From IMG/VR virus record IMGVR_UViG_3300021478_000046, positions 1-47,598 of that record: a DNA stretch of 47,598 bases; one strand, given 5' to 3'. This document shows, one piece after another, positions 15,070 through 22,884 of this stretch. The stretch's first letter is position 1, and the number at the start of each line of letters is the position of its first letter. Both the position numbers and the translations under genes were made by a program. The notes below the pieces were generated by a model that was given only the letters and a program-made list of their open reading frames with translations, did not search any database and was not told where the DNA came from. The DNA is from a virus.

Positions 15070-15465
15070 ATGGCTAAGACGCTGGCCACACAACGGAGCT
15101 TGCGCTATCTAGAAAAGAGTGGCTGGCAGTGCGCCATTGTCGAGAAGTGGATACCGCCGCGAGGCAACATGAAGTTTGGAGTACGCAAAGATGTTTGGGG
15201 ATTTGCGGATATTCTGGCTTGCTTTGTTCCGAAAGCTTTTGAAACTGCATTGGGCTGGGTTCAGACTCCAGGTCAGATTGCCCTGATTCAGACTTTCCCG
15301 ATGGCGCGCTGGAAGGACCACAAAGAGAAGCTGGCTGGAATTCCTGAATTGCAAGTCTGGAAGGCCGCTGGAGGAGCGGTCTATTTGCATGGCTGGGCTC
15401 TCAAGCCAAAAGGTGGAATTCGCGGAGCGAAGAAAGTCTGGACTCTCCGCGAGGAGCAGCTATGA
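15070..15465 (+). CDS. Putative PD-(D/E)XK-like nuclease
   Basis: 131 residues in the layout of phage resolvase/VRR-NUC-like proteins: an N-terminal helix (RSLRYLEKSGW), a beta-hairpin with VRKDVWGFADILA (Asp in the core strand) and IALIQTF, then a K-x-K helix (WKDHKEKL). The active site is not certain because the usual E-x-K is replaced by Q-x-F. It fits a recombination neighbourhood with RecT downstream. Confidence 0.6.
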   Translation: MAKTLATQRSLRYLEKSGWQCAIVEKWIPPRGNMKFGVRKDVWGFADILACFVPKAFETALGWVQTPGQIALIQTFPMARWKDHKEKLAGIPELQVWKAAGGAVYLHGWALKPKGGIRGAKKVWTLREEQL

Positions 15466-15644
15466 ACCACGCTTTCGAAGGAAGACGAGAAGTTGAGTGC
15501 TCAAACCACACCGGAACTGTCTTTGCCTGTACCTGCGGTGAGAAGCGAGAGAACCTGGGCGAGCTCGAGGAGCACATAGCCGAAGAGACCACCAAAGAAG
15601 CCCTGACTCGTGGGATAGCTGAACGACGGAAGGAACTGGAATGA
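15462..15644 (+). CDS. Small acidic CTCG protein
   Basis: 60 residues with FACTCGEK and an acidic, helical C-terminus. ATGA overlap at both ends. Unknown. Confidence 0.6.
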   Translation: MNHAFEGRREVECSNHTGTVFACTCGEKRENLGELEEHIAEETTKEALTRGIAERRKELE

Positions 15645-15850
15645 CTCCGGAGCAGGTTCAAGAGTTACTTGACTGGCTGAAGCAGAAGGAAAAGTTTCAC
15701 AGAGAACTGGCTGACACACACCGGCATAGCGACGCCTACCAGTTGAATCACGATTCGCGCTCTCTGGCGTTTTATGAAGTTCACACGGAAATAAGACTGA
15801 GGTTTCTGAAGGAGACACCTGATGGCGACCGGAAGCGTAATAAAACTTGA
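15641..15850 (+). CDS. Small helical protein
   Basis: 69 residues, predicted all helical (EQVQELLDWLKQKEKF). It overlaps the coiled-coil gene by 29 bases. Unknown. Confidence 0.6.
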   Translation: MTPEQVQELLDWLKQKEKFHRELADTHRHSDAYQLNHDSRSLAFYEVHTEIRLRFLKETPDGDRKRNKT

Positions 15851-16580
15851 AAACAAGAAGTTTGAAGCACGCAACGCTGAACTGAGACGCATGGTCGATA
15901 GCATCGTGGTGCGCGATGCCGAGACTTGCGCACTGGCCAAGCGCGGTCAGAAAGACCTGCGAGACGAGATGAAAGCCAGGAAGCTGGTGCTCGATCCGTT
16001 TGTCTTCCAGGCCAAGACTGCCTACGAAGCTGCCCGAGACGAGCGCGACCGCTGGATTAAGCCGCTCCAGGACGACGACGACGCACTAGCCGTGAAGGTT
16101 CGAAGCTGGGAGCGAGAAGAAAGAGAACGCGCTGAACAGGAACAGCGTAGAGAACAAGAAAAGATTCGCCTTGAAACCGAACGCAAAGCGCGTGAAGAAC
16201 GCATGCGACTCGAAGCTATTGCCGAGGAAGAACGCAAGGCCCGCCAGAAAGAGATTGAGGCCGCGCGTAAAGCTGGCGAGTTGAAAGCGGCTGTAGCCCG
16301 GGCGCTACAGAAGAAAGCGGAAGCCGAAGCGCTCCTTCTGAAAGCCCAAGCCAAACAGGAAGAGAAAATAGCCGCAGCCAATGTACCCGTGGTTGAAGTT
16401 AAGGCCAACATTCCCGTGCAAAGCGGCGTGCCATCCAGAATTAACTGGCGCTACCGCATCGTGAACGCGAGTCTGATTCCAGACGAGTACTGGACATTAG
16501 ACGAACAAAAAATAGGCGCTGAAGTGCGGCGCCTGAAAGAGAAGACGGACATACCAGGATTGGAAGCATACCCGGATTGA
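15822..16580 (+). CDS. Long coiled-coil protein of the recombination block
   Basis: 252 residues. Residues about 85-185 are a long Glu/Arg/Lys/Ala coiled coil. The last 50 (RINWRYRIVNASLIPDEYW...IPGLEAYPD) form a small conserved C-terminal domain seen in phage proteins near RecT and ssb genes. The exact role is not known; a recombination accessory is the best guess. Confidence 0.72.
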   Translation: MATGSVIKLENKKFEARNAELRRMVDSIVVRDAETCALAKRGQKDLRDEMKARKLVLDPFVFQAKTAYEAARDERDRWIKPLQDDDDALAVKVRSWEREERERAEQEQRREQEKIRLETERKAREERMRLEAIAEEERKARQKEIEAARKAGELKAAVARALQKKAEAEALLLKAQAKQEEKIAAANVPVVEVKANIPVQSGVPSRINWRYRIVNASLIPDEYWTLDEQKIGAEVRRLKEKTDIPGLEAYPD

Positions 16581-16613
16581 GTTTCTCCTGGTGAGGACCA
16601 CACTGGAGGAAGG

Positions 16614-16669
16614 CTGGCCAGCGACCGCGGACTGACACTAACCATGTTTGAAGTGGCTTCGCTGGCCAG
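16614..16669 (+). other. 11-bp inverted repeat in a 108-base gap
   Basis: CTGGCCAGCGA (16614-16624) and TCGCTGGCCAG (16659-16669) are perfect complements separated by 34 bases. The structure ends 13 bases before an AGGAGG ribosome site of the KTSC gene. It may be a leader RNA element or processing site; no U-tract follows. Confidence 0.55.
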
Positions 16670-16688
16670 AATAAAAACAGGAGGCTTA

Positions 16689-17093
16689 ATGGAGCGCCGA
16701 GAAGTAGCAAAAGAGAAAGCTGGACAGGTTAAATCCATTGGCTACTCCCCTGAGACAAATGACCTGGAGATTGAATTCAGCTCTGGTGGAGTTTACAGGT
16801 ACGCTGGCGTTCCTGAATCGGTTTTTCAAGAGTTCATCCACGCTGAATCTCTAGGGGCGTTTGTAGCGACTCGTATCCGTGGCGCCTACGAGTTCACGCG
16901 CCTGCACATCGAAGGTTGCTCCGAGTGGTATCAGATCGAGGATTGTCACTCTGGTTGTTTTTGTTGGTGCCACAAGATCACCAAGGCTGCTAAGAACGCG
17001 CAGGAAAGGAAGCCAGATGAGCAAAGCAAGAGCCAAAAGAAGCGTAAGGCCATCCAGAAAAACAAGAAGGCCGCAAAGAACTGGTCCGTCTGA
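16689..17093 (+). CDS. KTSC-domain protein
   Basis: 134 residues. Residues about 10-65 show the KTSC fold: SIGYSPETNDLEIEFSSGG, then YRYAGVPESVFQEF and the SLGAFVATRIRG segment. AGGAGG four bases before ATG 16689 fixes the start. The C-terminal basic tail (rich in KK) overlaps the RecT start by 77 bases. KTSC domains are found alone or fused to lysyl-tRNA-like proteins; the phage role is unknown. Confidence 0.85.
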   Translation: MERREVAKEKAGQVKSIGYSPETNDLEIEFSSGGVYRYAGVPESVFQEFIHAESLGAFVATRIRGAYEFTRLHIEGCSEWYQIEDCHSGCFCWCHKITKAAKNAQERKPDEQSKSQKKRKAIQKNKKAAKNWSV

Positions 17094-18534
17094 GGCTCAG
17101 GCTATCGTCAAGGTTGCTGCGCCCACAGAAAAACCGTGGGAATTGAGCAATGAACAGGTCGTACTGCTAAAGAATTACCTGAAGATAGCGGATGCCAGCG
17201 ACGTGGAACTGGCAGGCTGCTTGGAGGTGTCTCGCCGCTACCGTCTAGATCCATTCAAGCAGGGGCAGATTTGGTTTGTGAAGCGCTGGGACAAAAACGC
17301 TTCCAGTGTTGCTGGTCCTAAAGGCGCGTACGTATATACCCCCCAGGTCGGCATTTACGGGATGCTGCACATCGCGGCCAGGGACCATGCGGATTATGGC
17401 TCTGTATCGGAACCTGAGTTTGGGCCGATGTTCATGCACGAAATAGAGGGCCACAAGTTCAAGGCGCCGGAGTGGTGCCGGGTAAAGGCTTTCAAGAAGA
17501 ATGTCGGCGAGCCGACAGTGGCCACTATCTACTTTGAGGAGTTCTGCCCTGCCGTATGGGATAACGCGCGGCTATTCTGGGCCAAGATGCCTCGTGCACA
17601 ACTGGAGAAATGCGCCAAAGCCCGCGTGATACGAACGGCATATCCCGACCTCGGCGGGCTACTAATCCCAGAGGAGATGGACCGAATCAAGGATGAATAC
17701 ACCGAAAGCGGCCGGCAAATTATCGTCAAAGCCACTGAGGGCACGCACCTTGGCACGCGCGGAGCAGCCCAAGCGGTCCTTGAGGCGAAACTGGCCGGGA
17801 AGATGCCGCTGAACCCGGAAGCCCCTATCGACGTTCCTAGCCAACCGGCTGCTCAGCCAGCCCCAAAGGAGAACCCTGTGGCAAAGAAACCTGACCCGAA
17901 GCCCATAGAAACAAAGTACGTGCTAACGATTGACTGGAGCGCTGGATTGGCTTCGCCAATTCTCACCGGGGATCTCGAGGAGCTTGGCGTCCGTCTGGCC
18001 GCCGAGAATCCTCCGCTAAAGATGGAGTGGGGCAAAGACGAATTTTGGCACGTTCCTGCGGCAATGGTTCCTGCGGTCATGCAGATTGCCAGCAAGAACG
18101 CATTCGCGGTACGCGAAGTCCATCCGAATTCCTCTGCCGGCCAGCAAAGAAGTGCGCCACCGGCATCTAGGAAGCCTGCGGCAACTGGAGGCGGGGCGTC
18201 CACACAACGCCCTGCCGCCGCGGGACCTGAGATTGTCACTGGAACCATAGAACGTGTTCAGCCGTCTTCGGATGCTTCGCGCGCAGTCGTGACGTTCGTA
18301 AAGAGCACGGGAGGCAAAGCTGGCTGGACGTGTTTCGACAAGGACATTTACGCAATCCTCACAAACAACTTGGGCAAGCTGGCTACGGTCATCATTCAGA
18401 CGCGGGAGTCCAAAGGGAAGACCTACACCAATCTGATTGGGCTCAAGAAGGTTGGCTCGACCGAGTATGACGACGACGGAAAGACTCCTTGCATCCAGAG
18501 AAGCCAACAGGAACCTGGAAGGACGCTGTTCTGA
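17017..18534 (+). CDS. recT: RecT-family recombinase with C-terminal OB-like domain
   Basis: 505 residues. After a basic N-terminus, residues 45-235 match RecT/Bet single-strand annealing proteins: YRLDPFKQGQIWF, GAYVYTPQVGIYGMLHIA, and FWAKMPRAQLEKCAKA leading to AYPDLGGLLIPEEM. Residues 300-370 form a small extra domain, and after a Pro/Ala linker residues 405-480 (VTGTIERVQP...TNLIGLKKV) look like an OB fold. GGAAAGGAAG precedes ATG 17017. It would promote annealing in recombination. The OB assignment is by pattern only. Confidence 0.88.
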   Translation: MSKARAKRSVRPSRKTRRPQRTGPSEAQAIVKVAAPTEKPWELSNEQVVLLKNYLKIADASDVELAGCLEVSRRYRLDPFKQGQIWFVKRWDKNASSVAGPKGAYVYTPQVGIYGMLHIAARDHADYGSVSEPEFGPMFMHEIEGHKFKAPEWCRVKAFKKNVGEPTVATIYFEEFCPAVWDNARLFWAKMPRAQLEKCAKARVIRTAYPDLGGLLIPEEMDRIKDEYTESGRQIIVKATEGTHLGTRGAAQAVLEAKLAGKMPLNPEAPIDVPSQPAAQPAPKENPVAKKPDPKPIETKYVLTIDWSAGLASPILTGDLEELGVRLAAENPPLKMEWGKDEFWHVPAAMVPAVMQIASKNAFAVREVHPNSSAGQQRSAPPASRKPAATGGGASTQRPAAAGPEIVTGTIERVQPSSDASRAVVTFVKSTGGKAGWTCFDKDIYAILTNNLGKLATVIIQTRESKGKTYTNLIGLKKVGSTEYDDDGKTPCIQRSQQEPGRTLF

Positions 18535-18794
18535 TGATTGCCAAAGTGAAAATCGCTCCAGTGGAGCAATGGTGCGAGTACTACCGGAACAACACGGACA
18601 TGATAGCTGCTGGCGAAAAAATAGAAATCATCACGGAGAGTTGCCAGATCGACCCGCCGTCTTTGTCCTTGGACGGACATCCCCCTGGAGCAAGGTGGTG
18701 GAGGGTCACAAATGAACAAGTGCGTCAAGCTGTGGCCAAAGGTGGACACCCAAACGAGAACATGATTTGCGAGCACATGTTGGAGATAGATTGA
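18534..18794 (+). CDS. Hypothetical protein
   Basis: 86 residues starting at ATG 18534, overlapping the RecT stop as TGATG. Mixed alpha/beta. Unknown. Confidence 0.65.
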   Translation: MIAKVKIAPVEQWCEYYRNNTDMIAAGEKIEIITESCQIDPPSLSLDGHPPGARWWRVTNEQVRQAVAKGGHPNENMICEHMLEID

Positions 18795-18795
18795 C

Positions 18796-18993
18796 ATGCC
18801 TGACGCTCGCCAAGAATGGTTCTGTCCTGTCTGTGGGAGCACGAATCATCAGCACTGCTCGCGCGGTTGCGCGAGTTGCGACGACCCGAAATCTCCATAT
18901 CCGCATTACGCTTCGACATTTTGCGGGACGTGCTGCAAGTCGTTTTGTATCGACTGCATGGACAGACACGTTTGCGATGGCAGGGTTCAGTAA
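18796..18993 (+). CDS. Zinc-binding small protein
   Basis: 65 residues with many cysteines: CPVC, CxRGCASC, CGTCC and CIDC, enough for two zinc sites in a ring- or ribbon-like fold. Unknown function. Confidence 0.7.
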   Translation: MPDARQEWFCPVCGSTNHQHCSRGCASCDDPKSPYPHYASTFCGTCCKSFCIDCMDRHVCDGRVQ

Positions 18994-19271
18994 TGCCAAA
19001 CTTGACGCCAGAAGAAAAGGCCGTATTTCTTTCAGCTACCAACCGGCGCAAGGCCAACGGCGTGCGGCTTCGGCGCTGGACCGTGATGGCTGAAGAGAGC
19101 CAGATTGAGGCGCTGAACGAATTGTGGTCAGCCTGGATCGACAGATTCGGAAAGATCACCGCGATAGACCATCTTATTGTGCTGTGGTCGAGATCTGAAG
19201 CAAGATTGCGCGACGCAGACGAGCAAAAGGAAAAGAAAAATGCCAACAGGAATTTACTCGCACAGAAGTAG
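18993..19271 (+). CDS. Hypothetical protein
   Basis: 92 residues, helical and basic in the first third (TNRRKANGVRLRRW), with an amphipathic helix IDHLIVLWSRSEARL. It starts as TAATG on the previous stop and overlaps the HNH gene by 32 bases. Unknown. Confidence 0.65.
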   Translation: MPNLTPEEKAVFLSATNRRKANGVRLRRWTVMAEESQIEALNELWSAWIDRFGKITAIDHLIVLWSRSEARLRDADEQKEKKNANRNLLAQK

Positions 19272-19737
19272 GCCAGCAGAGGAACGATTTTGGGAGAAGG
19301 TCAATAAGAATGGCCCGCTTCCAGCACAGCGACCAGAATTAGGTCCATGCTGGCTCTGGCTGGCTGGCAGAACAGCTAAAGGGTATGGAAGATTCAATAG
19401 AAGCGGCAGGGCGCATCGTTTCGCGTACGAGTTATTGATTGGAAAGTTTCCGACAGGTAAGGTCCCAGACCATTTATGCCGCGTTAGGCATTGTGTAAAT
19501 CCTTACCATCTTGAGCCAGTGACGAGTTTAGAGAATTGCTTACGTGGTGAGGGTACTTGGGCAATCCATCGTGGTAATTGCTGTTCAAGAGGACATGTGC
19601 TTGAGGGCGATAACTTGGGGAGACATTTAGTACGCGGAAGGTATCGCCGTGAATGTAGGACTTGCAGAAAAGTATGGCTCAATGCCGCTTATCGAAGACG
19701 AAGCAAGACTGAGAGACCGAGACGATGCACGAACTAA
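19240..19737 (+). CDS. HNH homing endonuclease
   Basis: 165 residues. The HNH core is seen as CWLWLAGRTAKGYGRF, followed by HRFAYELLIGKFPTG and DHLCRVRHCVNPYHLEPV (His-Asn-His with CxxxxC). Cysteines in the C-terminal CSRGH and CRTCRK could add a zinc site. It overlaps both neighbours and is probably an invading gene in the early unit. Confidence 0.9.
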   Translation: MPTGIYSHRSRPAEERFWEKVNKNGPLPAQRPELGPCWLWLAGRTAKGYGRFNRSGRAHRFAYELLIGKFPTGKVPDHLCRVRHCVNPYHLEPVTSLENCLRGEGTWAIHRGNCCSRGHVLEGDNLGRHLVRGRYRRECRTCRKVWLNAAYRRRSKTERPRRCTN

Positions 19738-20117
19738 AAATAGATGAGGTTCGCACCGCAGTAGCTTACCAGGCGGGGATCTTCAAGGACGCGAAGCGCC
19801 GCTCGCACTGGAACAATCTTGGGCACGTATTCTTGCGTGGCGTGGATCGCACGGAACGATGGGATGTGCTCTACCGTCAGGAAAAGGGGTTGTGCGCTGC
19901 GTGCGGTCTGTGGAGACCAGCACGTAAACTGGACATGGACCACACACAAGGGAACACGCCGCGGACCCGCTGCGACTGCTACAAACAGCGGCTCAACGAT
20001 GGCTCAATTTGCACAGGAATTCGATTGCTCTGCACGATGGACCCGGCAAAGGGCGGCAGTCCGAAGTCTTGTCACGCTAGGCGCCACAACCGGGAGGTGA
20101 AACATGCCAGCGCGTAA
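19725..20117 (+). CDS. HNH-like nuclease (recombination endonuclease VII-like)
   Basis: 130 residues. CAACGLWRPARKLDMDHTQGNTPRTRC with LLC and CHARRH at the C-terminus follows an HNH/endonuclease VII pattern in which DMDH holds the metal-binding residues. It is immediately after the HNH gene and overlaps it by 13 bases. It may cut branched DNA or be a second HNH. Confidence 0.7.
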   Translation: MHELKIDEVRTAVAYQAGIFKDAKRRSHWNNLGHVFLRGVDRTERWDVLYRQEKGLCAACGLWRPARKLDMDHTQGNTPRTRCDCYKQRLNDGSICTGIRLLCTMDPAKGGSPKSCHARRHNREVKHASA

Positions 20118-20322
20118 TCCGCAAGAGTACCAGCGCGAGTGGCGCAAGGAACACTACAACTACGGACGCGACCGCAGACGCAGAGAGCGCGGCTGGCGCC
20201 CGGACAGGTGCCGCGTCTACATCTTGGGAGTACTCTGCAAGGTGCGCTGGATGCCGATACCCGCTGTTTCCAAGGAACAGGCCAACGAAGAGTTTCTGAG
20301 GCTCACCGATGGACAAAACTGA
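20104..20322 (+). CDS. Small basic protein
   Basis: 72 residues, very Arg-rich in its first half (REWRKEHYNYGRDRRRRERG). Overlaps both neighbours. Possibly binds nucleic acid; unknown. Confidence 0.6.
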   Translation: MPARNPQEYQREWRKEHYNYGRDRRRRERGWRPDRCRVYILGVLCKVRWMPIPAVSKEQANEEFLRLTDGQN

Positions 20323-20422
20323 ATTCCTTGCGTTCTTCTGCACGGCTTGGCTGGCGATCATGCTCTCAGGTGTCAAGGGTGCGTTGAAAGATATCCTTGA
20401 CGAATTGAAGAAGGGGAGGTAA
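20309..20422 (+). CDS. 37-residue amphipathic/membrane peptide
   Basis: MDKTEFLAFFCTAWLAIML followed by a charged helix. One membrane helix. Overlaps the previous gene by 14 bases. Unknown. Confidence 0.5.
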   Translation: MDKTEFLAFFCTAWLAIMLSGVKGALKDILDELKKGR

Positions 20423-20894
20423 ACATGAAATGCGAGCTGGCGCGGCGGCAATCAGTTCTGTCGCTCCGGTCAGTACTTGGCAGGGGGGTTGCCTACACAA
20501 CCTCCCTTCCAACCCTTGTAGGAGGGTGCATTGTTCTCCCACAAAACTTTATTTCTTCCTGCAAGCAGGTTCACGGCCTCGACTCCTGTCCCAATCGAGG
20601 GTGCGGTTCATGTAGGGAGTCGGTTTCTGCTATCGTCCCCACAAGGTTGCAGAGCGCGACGTATTCCTATTTCCGCAGGAAGACAAGCCAAACCCTATCC
20701 GGTGGCATACGTCTACGCCTGGCGTGTGAGCGAGCAAGTTTGGCGCGCGGAACTATCTCTATTTGCATCCTTGCCTGTTCGGGATCTAAACACGACTCTG
20801 TAATGCTAAGGGGCTCTGCCCCTCGCACCCCGAAGTCAACGGCAAGGAAAAACCCTGGGTGGGGGAAGTCAGGCGTGTATCTAGGGAGGGAGAA
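20423..20894 (+). other. Structured, mostly non-coding region
   Basis: About 470 bases with no convincing gene. It has several hairpins: a GGGGGTTG/CAACCTCC stem at about 20480-20505, CCTCGA/TCGAGG at about 20577-20600 and GGGGC-TCT-GCCCC at 20810-20822. A GGGGAGGTAAAC ribosome-like site precedes ATG 20425, but the reading frame from it runs into the next gene and has no protein-like features. It could encode a structured RNA or be a decayed gene. Confidence 0.5.
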
Positions 20895-21083
20895 ATGGAG
20901 AAACGTTATGGAGATGAACGACTCCCTGACGATTATTTCGAGGACGACATTGACGACATCGAAGAAGACGAGTTTGAATCCTTCGACTGCCACCGCGACC
21001 GGCAAGGCTACTGCGGCAAGGCAGGCAGCGAAGAGTGCGAGTTCGAGTGTCCGTACAACAGGATGAAGGGAATAAAGAATTGA
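20895..21083 (+). CDS. Acidic Cys-rich small protein
   Basis: 62 residues; about one third Asp/Glu at the start (DDYFEDDIDDIEEDE), then six cysteines (CHRDRQGYC, CEFECPYN). AGGGAGGGAG precedes the ATG. Unknown. Confidence 0.65.
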   Translation: MEKRYGDERLPDDYFEDDIDDIEEDEFESFDCHRDRQGYCGKAGSEECEFECPYNRMKGIKN

Positions 21084-21457
21084 GCAAGCCAATGACCCTA
21101 GCCGAAGCTTTGAGCCAAGTTCCAGAAGCCTCTCTGCGTGTGCTTGAGGTGCAGTATGGCGTGGAGATCCTGAAGTTCCTGCCCGCGCGTCCAAAGGATA
21201 TCCTAAGCGACCTGGACGAGCTTAGGAGGCTATCCAAGGAGATGGGCGAACTGTCCAAGTTGCTGGAGGAGCGGGTCAGCGACTGGATGAACCTGGCCAG
21301 CCAACAACCGCAAAGACGCTGCACCGTCTGTCATCACGTTCTAGCCCTACACAAGTTCCCGAATGGGGACCTTGGCGGGCGGTGCTGGAACCTGCTGGAC
21401 GGTGCTACGGATGCAAGATGCGATTGCAAGGGATTTGATGGGATGGAGGAGGCATGA
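21080..21457 (+). CDS. Helical protein with Cys-rich C-terminus
   Basis: 125 residues. Helices in the first 70, then CTVCHH and CRCDC-like cysteines at the C-terminus (zinc site). The start is TTG overlapping the previous stop, with AAGGGA eight bases upstream; ATG 21092 is the alternative. Unknown. Confidence 0.6.
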   Translation: MSKPMTLAEALSQVPEASLRVLEVQYGVEILKFLPARPKDILSDLDELRRLSKEMGELSKLLEERVSDWMNLASQQPQRRCTVCHHVLALHKFPNGDLGGRCWNLLDGATDARCDCKGFDGMEEA

Positions 21458-21747
21458 GCAAATATCGCAAGAAGCCAGTGGTGATTGAGGCAATGCAGTT
21501 CACCGGCCATAACTATCAGGAGATTCTTGACTGGCTGGGGAGCAAGTGGCCGTTTGACCGAGATGCCAAAGCCGGAGCTTACGGGAACGGCGCAGGTAAG
21601 AACTTCGTTTCCATAGGTCTCTGGATTGCGACGCTGGAAGGGAAGATGGACGCCATGCCTGACGATTGGATCATCAAAGGCGTGAAGGGAGAGTTTTATC
21701 CCTGTAAGCCGGATATTTTCGCCGCAACGTACGAGGCGGCTGATTGA
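21454..21747 (+). CDS. Conserved phage protein (MSKYRKKPVVIEA type)
   Basis: 97 residues. Begins MSKYRKKPVVIEAMQFTG, a signature start of a very common phage hypothetical family, and keeps its DDWIIKGVKGEFYPCKPDIF end. Function unknown. ATGA overlap with the previous gene. Confidence 0.85.
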   Translation: MSKYRKKPVVIEAMQFTGHNYQEILDWLGSKWPFDRDAKAGAYGNGAGKNFVSIGLWIATLEGKMDAMPDDWIIKGVKGEFYPCKPDIFAATYEAAD

Positions 21748-21800
21748 CGGCGCTAGCTAAAAGCCGAAAGAGTTTGCTCGGTGGTCTAAATGGGGGGCCA

Positions 21801-21817
21801 GCATGGATGAGTTGAGA
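21801..21817 (+). repeat. 17-bp direct repeat, copy 1
   Basis: GCATGGATGAGTTGAGA, identical to 22054-22070. Copy 1 reads MDELR then stop, a truncated copy of the start of the 22056 gene. The two copies flank the gene at 21817. Confidence 0.85.
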
Positions 21818-22068
21818 TGAGTGGCGCACTGTACAGATTGAAAATGCGAATCGGGCACTGCTTTGGCTGGCATTACATGCCCATCCATGGACCCATTTTG
21901 CCTGACGGAGATTATCAACGTTGGTGTATGTGGTGCGGTCTTCGTCATTCATGGGCGATAGACCCACGTTCCAGACAAGTTGATGCTGAATACCGAGAAA
22001 AAGGCTGGATATGGCTGGGTGATTGGTTCAAACATGCGCGCAAAGGAGGCAGGGCATGGATGAGTTGA
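21817..22068 (+). CDS. Cys/Trp-rich small protein
   Basis: 83 residues with RWCMWCGL (metal-binding pair), aromatic-rich throughout. It is flanked by the 17-bp direct repeats, so it may be a recent insertion. Unknown. Confidence 0.6.
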   Translation: MSGALYRLKMRIGHCFGWHYMPIHGPILPDGDYQRWCMWCGLRHSWAIDPRSRQVDAEYREKGWIWLGDWFKHARKGGRAWMS

Positions 22069-22070
22069 GA
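22054..22070 (+). repeat. 17-bp direct repeat, copy 2
   Basis: GCATGGATGAGTTGAGA, spanning the ATG of the 22056 gene. Confidence 0.85.
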
Positions 22071-22700
22071 GCGCTAGTTGCGAAGTGGCTGAAGTCAGCG
22101 GAAGGCTATGACTACATTGTTGACGACGTAGGGGATTGTGCAGCAGCGTCACAAAGAAAAGTCTGTGCTGATGAACTTGGTGCTCTGCTTGCCGCCCAGC
22201 CCGTCCCGGCAGAGGGGGCGCAGGGTGACAATGAAATCAGCATCACGATAAGTGGCCGTGAGCAGGTAGCTCTTGCGTTAGAAGCTCTACGAAAAGCTGG
22301 CTATGTGACGAGAGGCCAGCAGCCTCCAGCTACGGCAGCGCCAGCGGAGCATCTCCTGCTGGATTCATTGAAAGACAGTGAGCAGAAATGGGAACGGGAG
22401 GGGATTATACCGCCAGCAACGAGTGCTCCGGCAGCCGCGCCGTGGTTTTGCCGATATGGTGTTCCCTGCGATAATCCTGCGCTGTTTGCCGCTCACCCGC
22501 CGACTGATCTGCTGAAGGAACTGGACGGGCAGCGGGGGGCTTTGGCGACGGCAATCATGTTCATGCGCTGTACGCCGGAATGTAGTGGCGGGCAGTGCGA
22601 TGGCAAGCAGACAACTTGCGAATGCGGAACAGAACAAGCTAGAGCGAACTGTCAGGAAATACTCGACGCCATCCTCACTCGCGCCAAGGAGGGAAAGTGA
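22056..22700 (+). CDS. Hypothetical protein
   Basis: 214 residues. Begins MDELRALVAKWLKSAEGYDY, central helix EQVALALEALRKAG, a variable Ala/Pro linker, and a Cys-rich end (CTPECSGGQCDGKQTTCECG). AAAGGAGGCAGGG upstream. Several domains joined by linkers are likely; function unknown. Confidence 0.6.
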   Translation: MDELRALVAKWLKSAEGYDYIVDDVGDCAAASQRKVCADELGALLAAQPVPAEGAQGDNEISITISGREQVALALEALRKAGYVTRGQQPPATAAPAEHLLLDSLKDSEQKWEREGIIPPATSAPAAAPWFCRYGVPCDNPALFAAHPPTDLLKELDGQRGALATAIMFMRCTPECSGGQCDGKQTTCECGTEQARANCQEILDAILTRAKEGK

Positions 22701-22852
22701 TGCAATCAAAAGAGTGGCTGTTGAACGAAATGGCAACAGACGTGGACAAGGAGATTGGCATAACGCCGAGTCAGTTCGATTGGCTCCAAGAGAGGCTGAA
22801 ACGGCTGGCCAGCGACCTGGAGAAACTCACACCGGAAGAAGCAAGGCAGTAG
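22700..22852 (+). CDS. 50-residue helical protein
   Basis: MQSKEWLLNEMATDVDKEIG and a Leu/Glu helix. ATG overlaps the last base before the previous stop and GGAGGGAAA is upstream. Unknown. Confidence 0.55.
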   Translation: MQSKEWLLNEMATDVDKEIGITPSQFDWLQERLKRLASDLEKLTPEEARQ

Positions 22853-22884
22853 GGCTAAGTTCAAATCAAAAGGAGAAAACGAAG

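Noticed and set aside
20570-20640. tRNA-like pieces such as GGTTCA
   Set aside because: No cloverleaf with acceptor, anticodon and T arm could be built.
20425-21066. A 213-codon open frame with a good GGGGAGG site
   Set aside because: It runs through the acidic Cys-rich gene and the start of the next one, has low-complexity composition and no recognisable motif, so I treat the region as non-coding.
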